Assembly: GCF_000156335.1 (NCBI RefSeq)
Contig: NZ_DS999214.1
Span: 53,185 to 117,184 of the forward strand
Direction: 5' to 3'
Origin: Roseobacter sp. GAI101
Lineage (GTDB): Bacteria > Pseudomonadota > Alphaproteobacteria > Rhodobacterales > Rhodobacteraceae
Length of the DNA stretch: 64,000 bases
Below are positions 36,301-42,896 of this stretch, piece by piece. The notes under the pieces are model-generated. The model was given only the letters and a program-made list of their open reading frames with translations. It was not told where the DNA came from and ran no database searches. The translations under genes were made by a program, and so were the position numbers. Every line of letters starts with the position of its first letter. The first letter of the stretch is position 1.

Positions 36301-36459
36301 GATTCAAATTGGGGCAGCGAAGCGGACAAGGCCATGTTCGTCATTGCGCCTGACCCGCTGACCGGCGAACCACGCATGTGGGTCAAATGGGTCGTCAGCG
36401 GTACAATGTCGCCGATGGAAGACAAATGGCTCAATACGAACTGGGTCAAAGACCAATGA
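33337..36459 (+). CDS. C-terminal part of the large protein, papain-like cysteine peptidase candidate
   Basis: 1,040 residues, opening with TTG and lacking its own ATG or ribosome site, as expected for the continuation of the preceding frame. Residues about 165-270 form a charged coiled coil. Further on, three blocks recall papain-fold enzymes: AQGDVGSCFATAP (Gln549, Cys555; compare QGxCGSCWA), GGIHAFNAV (His831) and ADSNWG (Asp989, Asn991), the last followed by an APDPLTGEPRMWVKW strand. In merged numbering these are Cys809, His1085, Asn1245. The His-to-Asn gap of 160 is much longer than in papain, so an insertion is required. No signal peptide; family not recognised. Effector-type or housekeeping protease are both possible. 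Confidence 0.7.
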   Translation: MDEATSLVDDATTVIIAKIQAIYDAAKEDIEDALDIDMTSYDGQPETPQLLSTQAKISTDKQLVLSTLATRDPVEILKLEPLIETTHSNIITLYDLTIDIDVRIQKETYKTLGASDAHADGIVALLDANDDAGEAVIAILERNKAVLKGQEATRTYIEDKGKEAKQLAAELAAINAEWTPLNDDFKEKLADYNEKKKAFAEEKERVTLLGGDATDEDRAAVKAARLAEQAAFQVGLLAQTAKDEKETEYHEKKAEVDISEKELKAAKGQRAMLDAITFGPLSPLAAHPIPDEMLEDVVKLFGSNPDIAIQTCALAPDAKDQKALAQTALLMAAQCEANFLWQPPAGSDGVVPPEKTMGQENAANYAKHALKQAAFFGAEFAAEAEVAVANGVPHKQDAKMRALTDYSMKNVAASRAIGAAETVIQRTPASGGVPAGIKLDLNSAAFNTMLIEQRHGFDSAFRATVTLTEQMGNLQNFFGDATKGDTRRAEAEAILNSVTTVPASPAARSLLSTQMGIPAEDFDDPLKADEVKEKIQVGILKAVTTPIAQGDVGSCFATAPLRKLQNDDPVALMEMYRDIATTGVFNPKHGRPVPAVTNLPPGDEPLARSLEYSIATAAARLQNSRERRHMNATMFGAYDPSEPSLGGLKNEVDTDAWRKLEPKLQQAVIGGYTFVYDPTRNAGAVSADGSSSKGVYKMVTVDTKEEVLSQADFVKFIKRKALEAVAAAGLGDADRDKLTAYIDESAFINGIDKLAGSDKPWEMQFGGWGDSAGAVLLPQDDGSKRPENLRGHDVVSEDGSDSTGERAVKVLKAIAGMGGGDMTMVSTGGIHAFNAVAPEGEFAKLNDPPGFDANVQAKLVDPGLKIATDKLPKDRAAYLYGKRIDAVLPWAADDAEVDLIKAALATPPDTDMTPAKLEAYISSKLEPWKTATVNRKSNEWTAKQNPLPAPGEIRQKKADLLAAENERQKKAVTTMMAAEMGVPTFVIADSNWGSEADKAMFVIAPDPLTGEPRMWVKWVVSGTMSPMEDKWLNTNWVKDQ

Positions 36460-36500
36460 TATATTAAGACGAACGACACCAAGGAAAGGTGACCTAGACC

Positions 36501-36944
36501 ATGGACCTACCGCAGATTGACCTGATGATAAATGCAACGGGCATGCCGATGGTGCGCGTCGCCTACGAAGCTGAATATACTGAAATCGGCCCGCTGATCG
36601 CTGCCGTGCCAGCGCTGGTCCAGCCCGATCATGCGCAAGATGCGGCTTTGGCCGTGAACCACCTGAGCGAGGGTTTCGAGTATGGCGTGATCCTTGACCC
36701 CCAGTCGTTCCGCGCCGAATACATGGCGCAGTATGATGCGGAAGAAGGGGCCAACTGGCAGCAGGGCCAGCCCCGTCTGCGGGATTTTGGCATGCCTGAC
36801 CTGTCGCTGCTGGCCCCGCCTTCGATTGATGACGGAACCTTGGTTTTCTTTGCCGACGACAAATATCTGGGGCTGGCCTACCACGTTACCATGTCGCTGT
36901 CGGACCCGTCACCGGATTACCAACCGCTGCCCGTCGCCCCGTAA
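36501..36944 (+). CDS. Small acidic protein, unknown
   Basis: 147-residue acidic protein with strong ribosome site AAGGAAAGGTG and start ATG 36501, 41 bases after the large protein's stop and on the same strand. Predicted mixed alpha/beta; VRVAYEAEYTEIGPLIAAVP suggests a strand-helix beginning, and NWQQGQPRLRDFGMPDLSLL a loop region. Pro-rich C-terminus. No signal peptide, no membrane helix, no recognised family. Its size, acidity and position right behind a putative peptidase would suit an inhibitor or cognate partner, but that is only a hypothesis. Confidence 0.75.
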   Translation: MDLPQIDLMINATGMPMVRVAYEAEYTEIGPLIAAVPALVQPDHAQDAALAVNHLSEGFEYGVILDPQSFRAEYMAQYDAEEGANWQQGQPRLRDFGMPDLSLLAPPSIDDGTLVFFADDKYLGLAYHVTMSLSDPSPDYQPLPVAP

Positions 36945-36977
36945 CACGAGCAACAGACAGCTTCTTGGCTCAATCGC

Positions 36978-38573
36978 TTAAGCAGCGGTCCGCAACGCTT
37001 CGTCCACTTTGCCAAGCGACGTGATAGCCGCCCCCCGGACGTTGACGGGTTTGAACCCGTTCTTCCCGTCCACCGTCTGAAAGAACGGCGTGTCCAGCTC
37101 ACTCTGGAATTCGCTCAACACTTTGCGGGCGTTTTCTTTCAGCAGTTCACGCTTTTGCCCGTCTGGTTCCTGCACCAGCGCTTCAAGGGCGTCCTCAAGA
37201 CGGGAGTCGAGCGTGTCGAGATAGGTGAACAGCGTTTTGGTATCAGTGGCAATGGTCGGGAACTCTTCGCCCTGACACACGGCCAGGATCGAATCCTGTA
37301 GCTTTATCAGTTCCGAGTTGAGCGAAATGCGGGTTTTGGACCAATCCAAGCGGGCGCGTACATAGGGCACGACGCCAGCGGGAATATCCTTTTCCGCTGC
37401 GGTCTGTTCGGCGGCATGCGCATCGGCGATCAACTTTTTCAGACCCGGTACCGCCTTCATGGCACCGGCAAAATCATCCGCCTCACCTTTTTCCGTGAAA
37501 TAGGCCAGAACCGCACGCATTTTGCCCACGTCCCCCATCCCGCGCTGCAACAGATCAAGAATGGCTGGCTCAAGGTCTGCGCGAGCTTCACGCCAGCCAG
37601 CGCCGGGGTCTGCCGCGTTGTCGTCTGCGTTTTCCGGCGGATTCTGATCCGTCGACGGCGCAGCAGCAGCCTGTTCGGCCAAGCGTGCAATCGCATCGCC
37701 CAATGCCTTGGCCGTGCCGGTCGCCTTTTTTGCGTCGCCCGATGCAATCTGATCATCCAGCATGCCATGCACCGCGCGCAAGCGTGACGCACCATCGACC
37801 TCGCCCAAGGCATCAATGCGCTTTGACAGGACGGCCGACACCTCGGCAAGACGCTTGAGGGCCGGGTCTTCGGTTTTTGCCGACGCATCTGCTGCGGTGC
37901 CTTGACCTGAAAGTTTTGCAATCGCCCGCTCAAGCTTGGTCAGCATATCGTCGGCCTTGGGCAAATCACCGCCCTGAAGCGCGCCCACCGCCGTTTTGAA
38001 CCCGGCAACCAACGGGGCCTGCGCATCTGGTTTCACGCCCTTGATTGCGCCCTGAACCTGCAACGCGCGCGCCTTGAGCTTCTTGAGCAACTCCGCATCG
38101 TCACTAGCAGCGTCAGGCGCATTCTTTGCCGCATCTTCGTTTTCAGCCGCTTCGCTGACGTCATCGTTTCCATCACCCTCATCATCCGCGACATCATCCA
38201 GCAATCCGTCATCGGGCATGTCTTCGATATCTTCTTCCAGAACATTGCCGCTGGAATCCAGGACCAGCACGTTCATCGGAATTTTTTCAAACTTCAGGAA
38301 TTTCTTGAGCTTTTTGGCCATCTGCGGCAACTCGCGCTCACAGGTCAATTCGATGACGCGGCCTTTGACCTTGGCGGTACCGTACCCCAGCTTGGTGCCC
38401 GTGCTTTCACCGCGGGCAACGCGACCGATGACTTCGGGCTTTTTCTTGCGATCCAAAACGAACACGTCTTCTTTGGGATCATTGCCCGGACAATAGGCAA
38501 AACTCAAATCACGCTTCTTGGCCATGGCCATCATCTTCTTAAGCTGATCACCCCGTAATGCGATATCGCCCAT
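36978..38573 (-). CDS. Large unrecognised protein with acidic linker and helical repeats
   Basis: 531 residues from ATG 38573 (an in-frame upstream start at 38630 has no better support). Three parts: residues about 1-106, a basic alpha/beta domain (AYCPGNDPKEDVFVLDRKKK, LTCERELPQMAKKLKKFLKF); residues about 110-165, an Asp/Glu-rich linker; then helical repeats of the pattern L-x2-L...GD-x2-K-A-x3-L-x2-L-x2-A-I-x2-L (LKGGDLPKADDMLTKLERAI-like at about 215-235 and GDAKKATGTAKALGDAI at about 290-310). No signal peptide. Convergent with the small acidic gene. Not recognised; repeat style resembles the N-terminal part of the large plus-strand protein. Confidence 0.78.
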   Translation of the reverse strand: MGDIALRGDQLKKMMAMAKKRDLSFAYCPGNDPKEDVFVLDRKKKPEVIGRVARGESTGTKLGYGTAKVKGRVIELTCERELPQMAKKLKKFLKFEKIPMNVLVLDSSGNVLEEDIEDMPDDGLLDDVADDEGDGNDDVSEAAENEDAAKNAPDAASDDAELLKKLKARALQVQGAIKGVKPDAQAPLVAGFKTAVGALQGGDLPKADDMLTKLERAIAKLSGQGTAADASAKTEDPALKRLAEVSAVLSKRIDALGEVDGASRLRAVHGMLDDQIASGDAKKATGTAKALGDAIARLAEQAAAAPSTDQNPPENADDNAADPGAGWREARADLEPAILDLLQRGMGDVGKMRAVLAYFTEKGEADDFAGAMKAVPGLKKLIADAHAAEQTAAEKDIPAGVVPYVRARLDWSKTRISLNSELIKLQDSILAVCQGEEFPTIATDTKTLFTYLDTLDSRLEDALEALVQEPDGQKRELLKENARKVLSEFQSELDTPFFQTVDGKNGFKPVNVRGAAITSLGKVDEALRTAA

Positions 38574-38805
38574 GAAACTATTCCTTTTCGCTTCGTTGTC
38601 TGCCCCATCAATTTGAGCATGCGCTGACAATCAGCCTACACCAAAACAGCAATCTGACAATTCCCAAAGCCGCTGACCGTGGCCGATATCTTTGGGGCTT
38701 TGGCCTACATCTTGCTGGGCCCCCTCTTTCTACAAGAAAAACCCGGGGTCTGGTTTCCTGCCCCCAAACCACCTAAATGACAGTCAGTAAACAAGGAGAC
38801 GTTGC

Positions 38806-40032
38806 ATGCAGAAAGTGGCCTTGCCCGAACGCCCGACCTGGCGGGAGCACGCGCAGGACGTCGGCTTTACCTTCGCCGATATGCACGGTGCCCCCTATTG
38901 GGATGAGACGTCGGCCTACGCCTTCTCGCTCGAGCAGATCGAAAACGACATCGAAGATCCCGCGACCGAACTGCATGCCATGTGTCGCGAGGCAGTCGTC
39001 CATATTCTGCAAAGCGAGGACCTGCTGGACCGTCTCGCGATCCCGGAGGCGCATCGTGATCTTATCGCCGAAAGCTGGCATCGGGGCGATCCGGAAATCT
39101 ACGGGCGTTTCGATTTCGCCTATAGCGGCAATGGCCCCGCCAAACTGCTGGAATACAACGCAGATACGCCAACTTCGCTTTATGAAAGTGCGGCCTTTCA
39201 GTGGCAATGGCTCGAAGATCAGCTTGCCGCTGGCGTGTTGCCAGAGGGTACGGATCAGTTCAACGGCATTCACGAGGCTTTGGTCGCACGGTTCGGCGCG
39301 GTGTTCGAGCCAGGGAGCGACCTGCATTTCACCGCCGTCAGCGGCAACCCCGAGGATTACGGCACCGTAGAAGCGATGGGCTGGGCCGCCCGCGAGGCTG
39401 GGTTGGGCGCACATTATTGCGATCTGGAAAAGATCGCGATCAGTGACGAAGGGCAGTTTCTGGACGATGAGGATCGCATCATGGGGGTCCTGTTCAAGCT
39501 TTACCCTTGGGAGAACTTGTTGCGCGACGACTATGCAAATCACATCGCCGGGTCCCGCTGCCTGTTTCTGGAACCGGCATGGAAGGCGCTCTTGTCCAAC
39601 AAGGGCCTTTTGCCGGTGCTATGGCAGATGTTCGAAGGCCATCCAAATCTTCTGCCCGCTTTTTTTGAACAGGACGTTACTGACGCGATCATCAGACGTG
39701 GGCCCGCGGCCCCCAAAGTGGCCGAGGCTTTCGATCGCGCCGAGGCGCAAATGATCGCCGGCCATGTCACCAAGCCGATCTTGTCCCGTGAGGGCGCGTC
39801 GGTTTCAATCACCAAAGCCGGACAGATCATCGAACAGTTACAGAATGCCGCTTATGCCGAACACCCCCGCATCATTCAGGCCTATGAACCCCTACCCCAA
39901 CACGATGGGTTTCGCCCGATAATCGGCGCATGGGTGATCGGCGAAGCCTGCGCAGGCATCGGTATTCGCGAGGATCAGTCGCGCATCACGCAGGATCTAT
40001 CGCGGTTCAAACCACATTACATCATTGCCTGA
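38806..40032 (+). CDS. ygiC: Glutathionylspermidine synthase-family protein (YgiC/YjfC-like)
   Basis: ATP-grasp ligase-like protein of the GSP_synth family, 408 residues. Conserved block RFDFAYSGNGPAKLLEYNADTPTSLYESA carries the family signature; KLYPWENLLRDDY and EPAWKALLSNKGLLPVLW follow. The amidase half found in the bifunctional E. coli Gss enzyme is absent, as in YgiC and YjfC, which form amide bonds only if at all; the substrate is not established. AAGGAG ribosome site just before ATG 38806. Followed by a DUF1190 lipoprotein gene, a pairing also seen as ygiB/ygiC in E. coli. Confidence 0.92.
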   Translation: MQKVALPERPTWREHAQDVGFTFADMHGAPYWDETSAYAFSLEQIENDIEDPATELHAMCREAVVHILQSEDLLDRLAIPEAHRDLIAESWHRGDPEIYGRFDFAYSGNGPAKLLEYNADTPTSLYESAAFQWQWLEDQLAAGVLPEGTDQFNGIHEALVARFGAVFEPGSDLHFTAVSGNPEDYGTVEAMGWAAREAGLGAHYCDLEKIAISDEGQFLDDEDRIMGVLFKLYPWENLLRDDYANHIAGSRCLFLEPAWKALLSNKGLLPVLWQMFEGHPNLLPAFFEQDVTDAIIRRGPAAPKVAEAFDRAEAQMIAGHVTKPILSREGASVSITKAGQIIEQLQNAAYAEHPRIIQAYEPLPQHDGFRPIIGAWVIGEACAGIGIREDQSRITQDLSRFKPHYIIA

Positions 40033-40075
40033 TGTGCCCAATAAAGCCAATATCTTACCGAAAGACAGGATTGTC

Positions 40076-40657
40076 ATGACCAAACGTTCCAGCCGCGTCG
40101 CGATCACCATTCTCGGAGCCACAGCCTTTGCTCTTGCAGGTTGCCGCGAAGAACAGGTGGACGCCAAGGCGTTCCCCGATTTGCAGACCTGCACCGCCGA
40201 AGCGACCCAAGGCGGCATGTTCACCGCCCAAGATTGCGAGAGCGCCGTCAACGCAGCAGAGACCCTTCATGTCGAAGCAGCCCCGCGTTATGACAGTCTC
40301 GAGGTATGCGAAGAACAGCACGGTGCGGATGCCTGCAGCACGGAAGCCTCGGCAACCCAAGGCGGATCAGGCAGCATCTTCATGCCGCTGCTGGCTGGAT
40401 ATCTTATCGGTAATATGATGGGTGGACGTGCCGGCATGTCGGCAGGGCAACCCATGTATAAAACTTCGGGCGGGAAATATACCAATGCCGCACGCACCAG
40501 CACCTTTTCCACCAACAGCGGAGCAGCAAAGCTCAACACGTCGCAATTTACCCGTCCCGCCACGACTGCAGGCAAAACACCTATGACCCGCGCTACCGCC
40601 AGCTCTCGCGGTGGTTTCGGCAAAAGCTTTGGCGGGCGCACGGGTTTTGGTGGCTGA
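40076..40657 (+). CDS. ygiB: DUF1190 lipoprotein (YgiB-like)
   Basis: 193-residue lipoprotein. The N-terminus MTKRSSRVAITILGATAFAL ends in lipobox LAGC with Cys23 as the acylation site. Paired Cys motifs (FPDLQTCTAEA, TAQDCESAV, YDSLEVCEEQHGADACS) match DUF1190; the C-terminus is Gly/Ser/Thr-rich and ends in GGFGKSFGGRTGFGG. Function unknown. I chose ATG 40076 because it places the signal peptide at the start; the longer frame from 40025 overlaps the preceding gene end. Likely co-transcribed with the ygiC-like gene 43 bases upstream. Confidence 0.9.
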   Translation: MTKRSSRVAITILGATAFALAGCREEQVDAKAFPDLQTCTAEATQGGMFTAQDCESAVNAAETLHVEAAPRYDSLEVCEEQHGADACSTEASATQGGSGSIFMPLLAGYLIGNMMGGRAGMSAGQPMYKTSGGKYTNAARTSTFSTNSGAAKLNTSQFTRPATTAGKTPMTRATASSRGGFGKSFGGRTGFGG

Positions 40658-40794
40658 TATGATTGCGCGGACTTTTTGTTCAGATCGGTGCGCCCTACTC
40701 AACGGACCAATATAGAATACTGGCGTCGCGCAAACGGCCCTATTACGGTCATTGTCTTTAGATTTATGGATGTATGAAATTTGATCCGAAGGGA

Positions 40795-41145
40795 TCAAAA
40801 AATAATTTCATCTTCCTCACTATTTTGTTTTGCTGCTTCAACGCCCGCTAACGCAGTTTTAACTCTATCCAGCTTTGTGAAACTTAGGGCTGGCTCGATA
40901 TTGACCATATCTTTTTCAATCTTGCTGTTGCTCAGATGATTGAGGAATACTTTCAGGTCAGCGAGTGTCTGAACAAGTAGGTCTATATCTTGCAACGCAA
41001 GTCGGGAGCTTACTCTCCTGTCACCTTCATGCAAAAAATAATCGCCAACAGTCTCCTCAATACTCCGACCCAATTCTTCAATCCGGCCCAGTTCACCTTC
41101 GACCCTCTTTATCACTGAAGACAATGAAACAAGTGCGCCGCTCAT
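40795..41145 (-). CDS. Small helical protein at the end of the chemotaxis operon, unknown
   Basis: 116-residue, largely helical protein (SVIKRVEGELGRIEELGRSIEETVGDYFL, then LALQDIDLLVQTLADLKVFLNHLSN). The start overlaps the response-regulator stop as ATGA, so it belongs to the che operon. No recognised domain. The length and amphipathic helices recall the small helical phosphatase/adaptor proteins of chemotaxis systems (CheZ or its functional substitutes), but no CheZ catalytic Asp/Gln motif was identified with confidence. Unknown function. Confidence 0.78.
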   Translation of the reverse strand: MSGALVSLSSVIKRVEGELGRIEELGRSIEETVGDYFLHEGDRRVSSRLALQDIDLLVQTLADLKVFLNHLSNSKIEKDMVNIEPALSFTKLDRVKTALAGVEAAKQNSEEDEIIF

Positions 41146-41528
41146 AAGGGACCTGTCACTGTTTCAAGGCATTTTTTTAACTTTTGGGTGTCGAAGGGTT
41201 TTGAAAGAAAGTTGTTCAGACCCAGTTTTTGTGCCCGTCCCAGTATCTCTTGATTCATTGAACCACTTACCAAAATAAAACCCACATTCGCTGTAGCTTT
41301 TTGCATACGCAGATTGCCGAGCAAATCAAGGCCAGTCATACCCGGCATGTGATGATCCGAAATTACGATATGAAAGCCCTCTCGGCTAACACGTTGGAAC
41401 GCGACGTCACCAGACACGCAGAAATCAACGTTCCGCATACCAATGTCTTCCAATGAGTTACAAAGCAAGCCCCTGCTAACGCTCGTATCGTCGACAACCA
41501 ATATTTTAAGTGTATTGCGAAGTGACAT
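41142..41528 (-). CDS. cheY: CheY-like response regulator
   Basis: Stand-alone receiver domain, 128 residues. Acidic pocket Asp13/Asp14 (VVDD), phospho-acceptor Asp58 in IVISDHHMPGMTG, Ser/Thr switch in VGFILVSGS and Lys in FLSKPFDT. No output domain, so it would act by binding the flagellar switch or as a phosphate sink. Its start lies 23 bases inside cheR and its stop overlaps the next gene. The second of two receivers in this cluster; the other is at 44994. Confidence 0.93.
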   Translation of the reverse strand: MSLRNTLKILVVDDTSVSRGLLCNSLEDIGMRNVDFCVSGDVAFQRVSREGFHIVISDHHMPGMTGLDLLGNLRMQKATANVGFILVSGSMNQEILGRAQKLGLNNFLSKPFDTQKLKKCLETVTGPL

Positions 41529-42426
41529 TTTGCTTCTCCATAATTGATGTGGAATTCAAGCTAATCGCTTGCGGACGTCGGAAGGCTGTCGGTCCGAACA
41601 ATTCGAGACGATTAGATAGGCTTGGTCCAATACGTTCGGAGTGGCCGATAAATAAAAAACCGTCTGGGTGAAGAACCTTTTCAAGACCCGCCCAGATTCG
41701 CATTTGAGTTGCTTCATCCATATAGATTGTCACATTTCTGCAAAATATCACATCAAATGGACCTGAAACGGGCCAAGGATCCATAAAATTCAGGTACCGA
41801 AATGAAATCAGATCCCGGGCTTGCGGACGAATTTTTAGAATCTCGCCTGACTGTTCCTTCTCAAAAATGAACTCAGCATAACCGGGCGGAACGTCTTCAA
41901 GCGCAGAGAGGCGATATTCTCCTGCATTAGCCTCTTCAAGTATGTCACTATCGATATCTGTCGCTAAAATACGTAGATCATAGTCCGCCGCATTTGGCAG
42001 GCACTTTAGAATGACCGATGCGATACTATAAACTTCTTCCCCACTTGAGCATGCAGCAGACCAAATACGAACCCGCTCTCCATTTCTAGCCTTCTCGATA
42101 AGGTGAGGCATAATTTGGTTTTCGAGTAGGTCAAAATGCCCACGCTCACGGAAAAACCTGGTCGTATTCGTCGTCAATGCGTTTATCATCTGCTCCAGTT
42201 CGGGTGCACCATTCGGACTAAGTACATGCTGCAGATATTCTTCAAAAGTTGTGAAGCTCAGGGGCTTAAGAAATTTCGAAAGGCGCGATACAACTAATCT
42301 TTCCGCACCTTCATAGAGACAGATGCCCGTCTTGTCTTTTAGGATGGAGGAAATATTGTCGAATGCATCTTGTGATATGTCGATGGCTAATAACTCAGAT
42401 TGAAAGCCTTGCGATGGAATACTCAT
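41506..42426 (-). CDS. cheR: Chemotaxis protein methyltransferase CheR
   Basis: SAM-dependent glutamate methyltransferase for chemoreceptors, 306 residues. N-terminal helical domain followed by NALTTNTTRFFRERGHFDLL-type region, the SAM site IWSAACSSGEEVYSIA, LATDIDSDIL and the FDVIFCRNVTIYMD block. ATGA overlap with cheW upstream. Works against CheB in receptor adaptation, but no cheB occurs in this cluster; the MCP encoded nearby ends with a pentapeptide that could tether CheR. Confidence 0.94.
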   Translation of the reverse strand: MSIPSQGFQSELLAIDISQDAFDNISSILKDKTGICLYEGAERLVVSRLSKFLKPLSFTTFEEYLQHVLSPNGAPELEQMINALTTNTTRFFRERGHFDLLENQIMPHLIEKARNGERVRIWSAACSSGEEVYSIASVILKCLPNAADYDLRILATDIDSDILEEANAGEYRLSALEDVPPGYAEFIFEKEQSGEILKIRPQARDLISFRYLNFMDPWPVSGPFDVIFCRNVTIYMDEATQMRIWAGLEKVLHPDGFLFIGHSERIGPSLSNRLELFGPTAFRRPQAISLNSTSIMEKQNVTSQYT

Positions 42427-42896
42427 GCTTCAACCGGCTCTGCCGCCATCGCTGCAGCCAATTCACTAATATCGAGGACACGTAGCGTCCTATCGCCAGA
42501 TGCAATGATACCTTGAACAAAACCATTTTCGTCAAGACCGCCGACTTTTGGCATTGGTTGTATTTCCTCTGGCGAAATACCGACAATGTCAGAGACTGCA
42601 GTCACAAGAAATCCCACAGTTTGGTTCCCAATATGTGCAATGATAATTACATCGCGCTTGCTAGGCTTGCATGCCCCCAGCCCAAGCCTAGCTGACAGGT
42701 CAACAATAGGGACCACAGCGCCTCTTAAGTTCATCACCCCCAACACATCTGCTGGTGAGTGAGGGAGCATGGTTACTTTTGTCCAGCCTCGGATTTCGCG
42801 AACAAGCATGATATCCATACAAAAGTCCTGCTGTCCGATTGAGAAGGTGATAAGTTCTCGTTTACTGCCCTTTTCAGGCGATGTTTCGGTTTTCAT
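42423..42896 (-). CDS. cheW: Chemotaxis adaptor CheW
   Basis: Scaffold linking receptors to CheA, 157 residues. CheW-type SH3-like fold signs: ITFSIGQQDFCMDIMLVREI near the N-terminus, MLPHSPADVLGVMNLRGAVVPIVDLSARLGL in the middle (the NLRG motif) and GISPEEIQPMP. ATGA overlaps on both sides (cheA upstream, cheR downstream). The C-terminus after about residue 145 is Ala/Glu-rich and short. Confidence 0.95.
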   Translation of the reverse strand: MKTETSPEKGSKRELITFSIGQQDFCMDIMLVREIRGWTKVTMLPHSPADVLGVMNLRGAVVPIVDLSARLGLGACKPSKRDVIIIAHIGNQTVGFLVTAVSDIVGISPEEIQPMPKVGGLDENGFVQGIIASGDRTLRVLDISELAAAMAAEPVEA

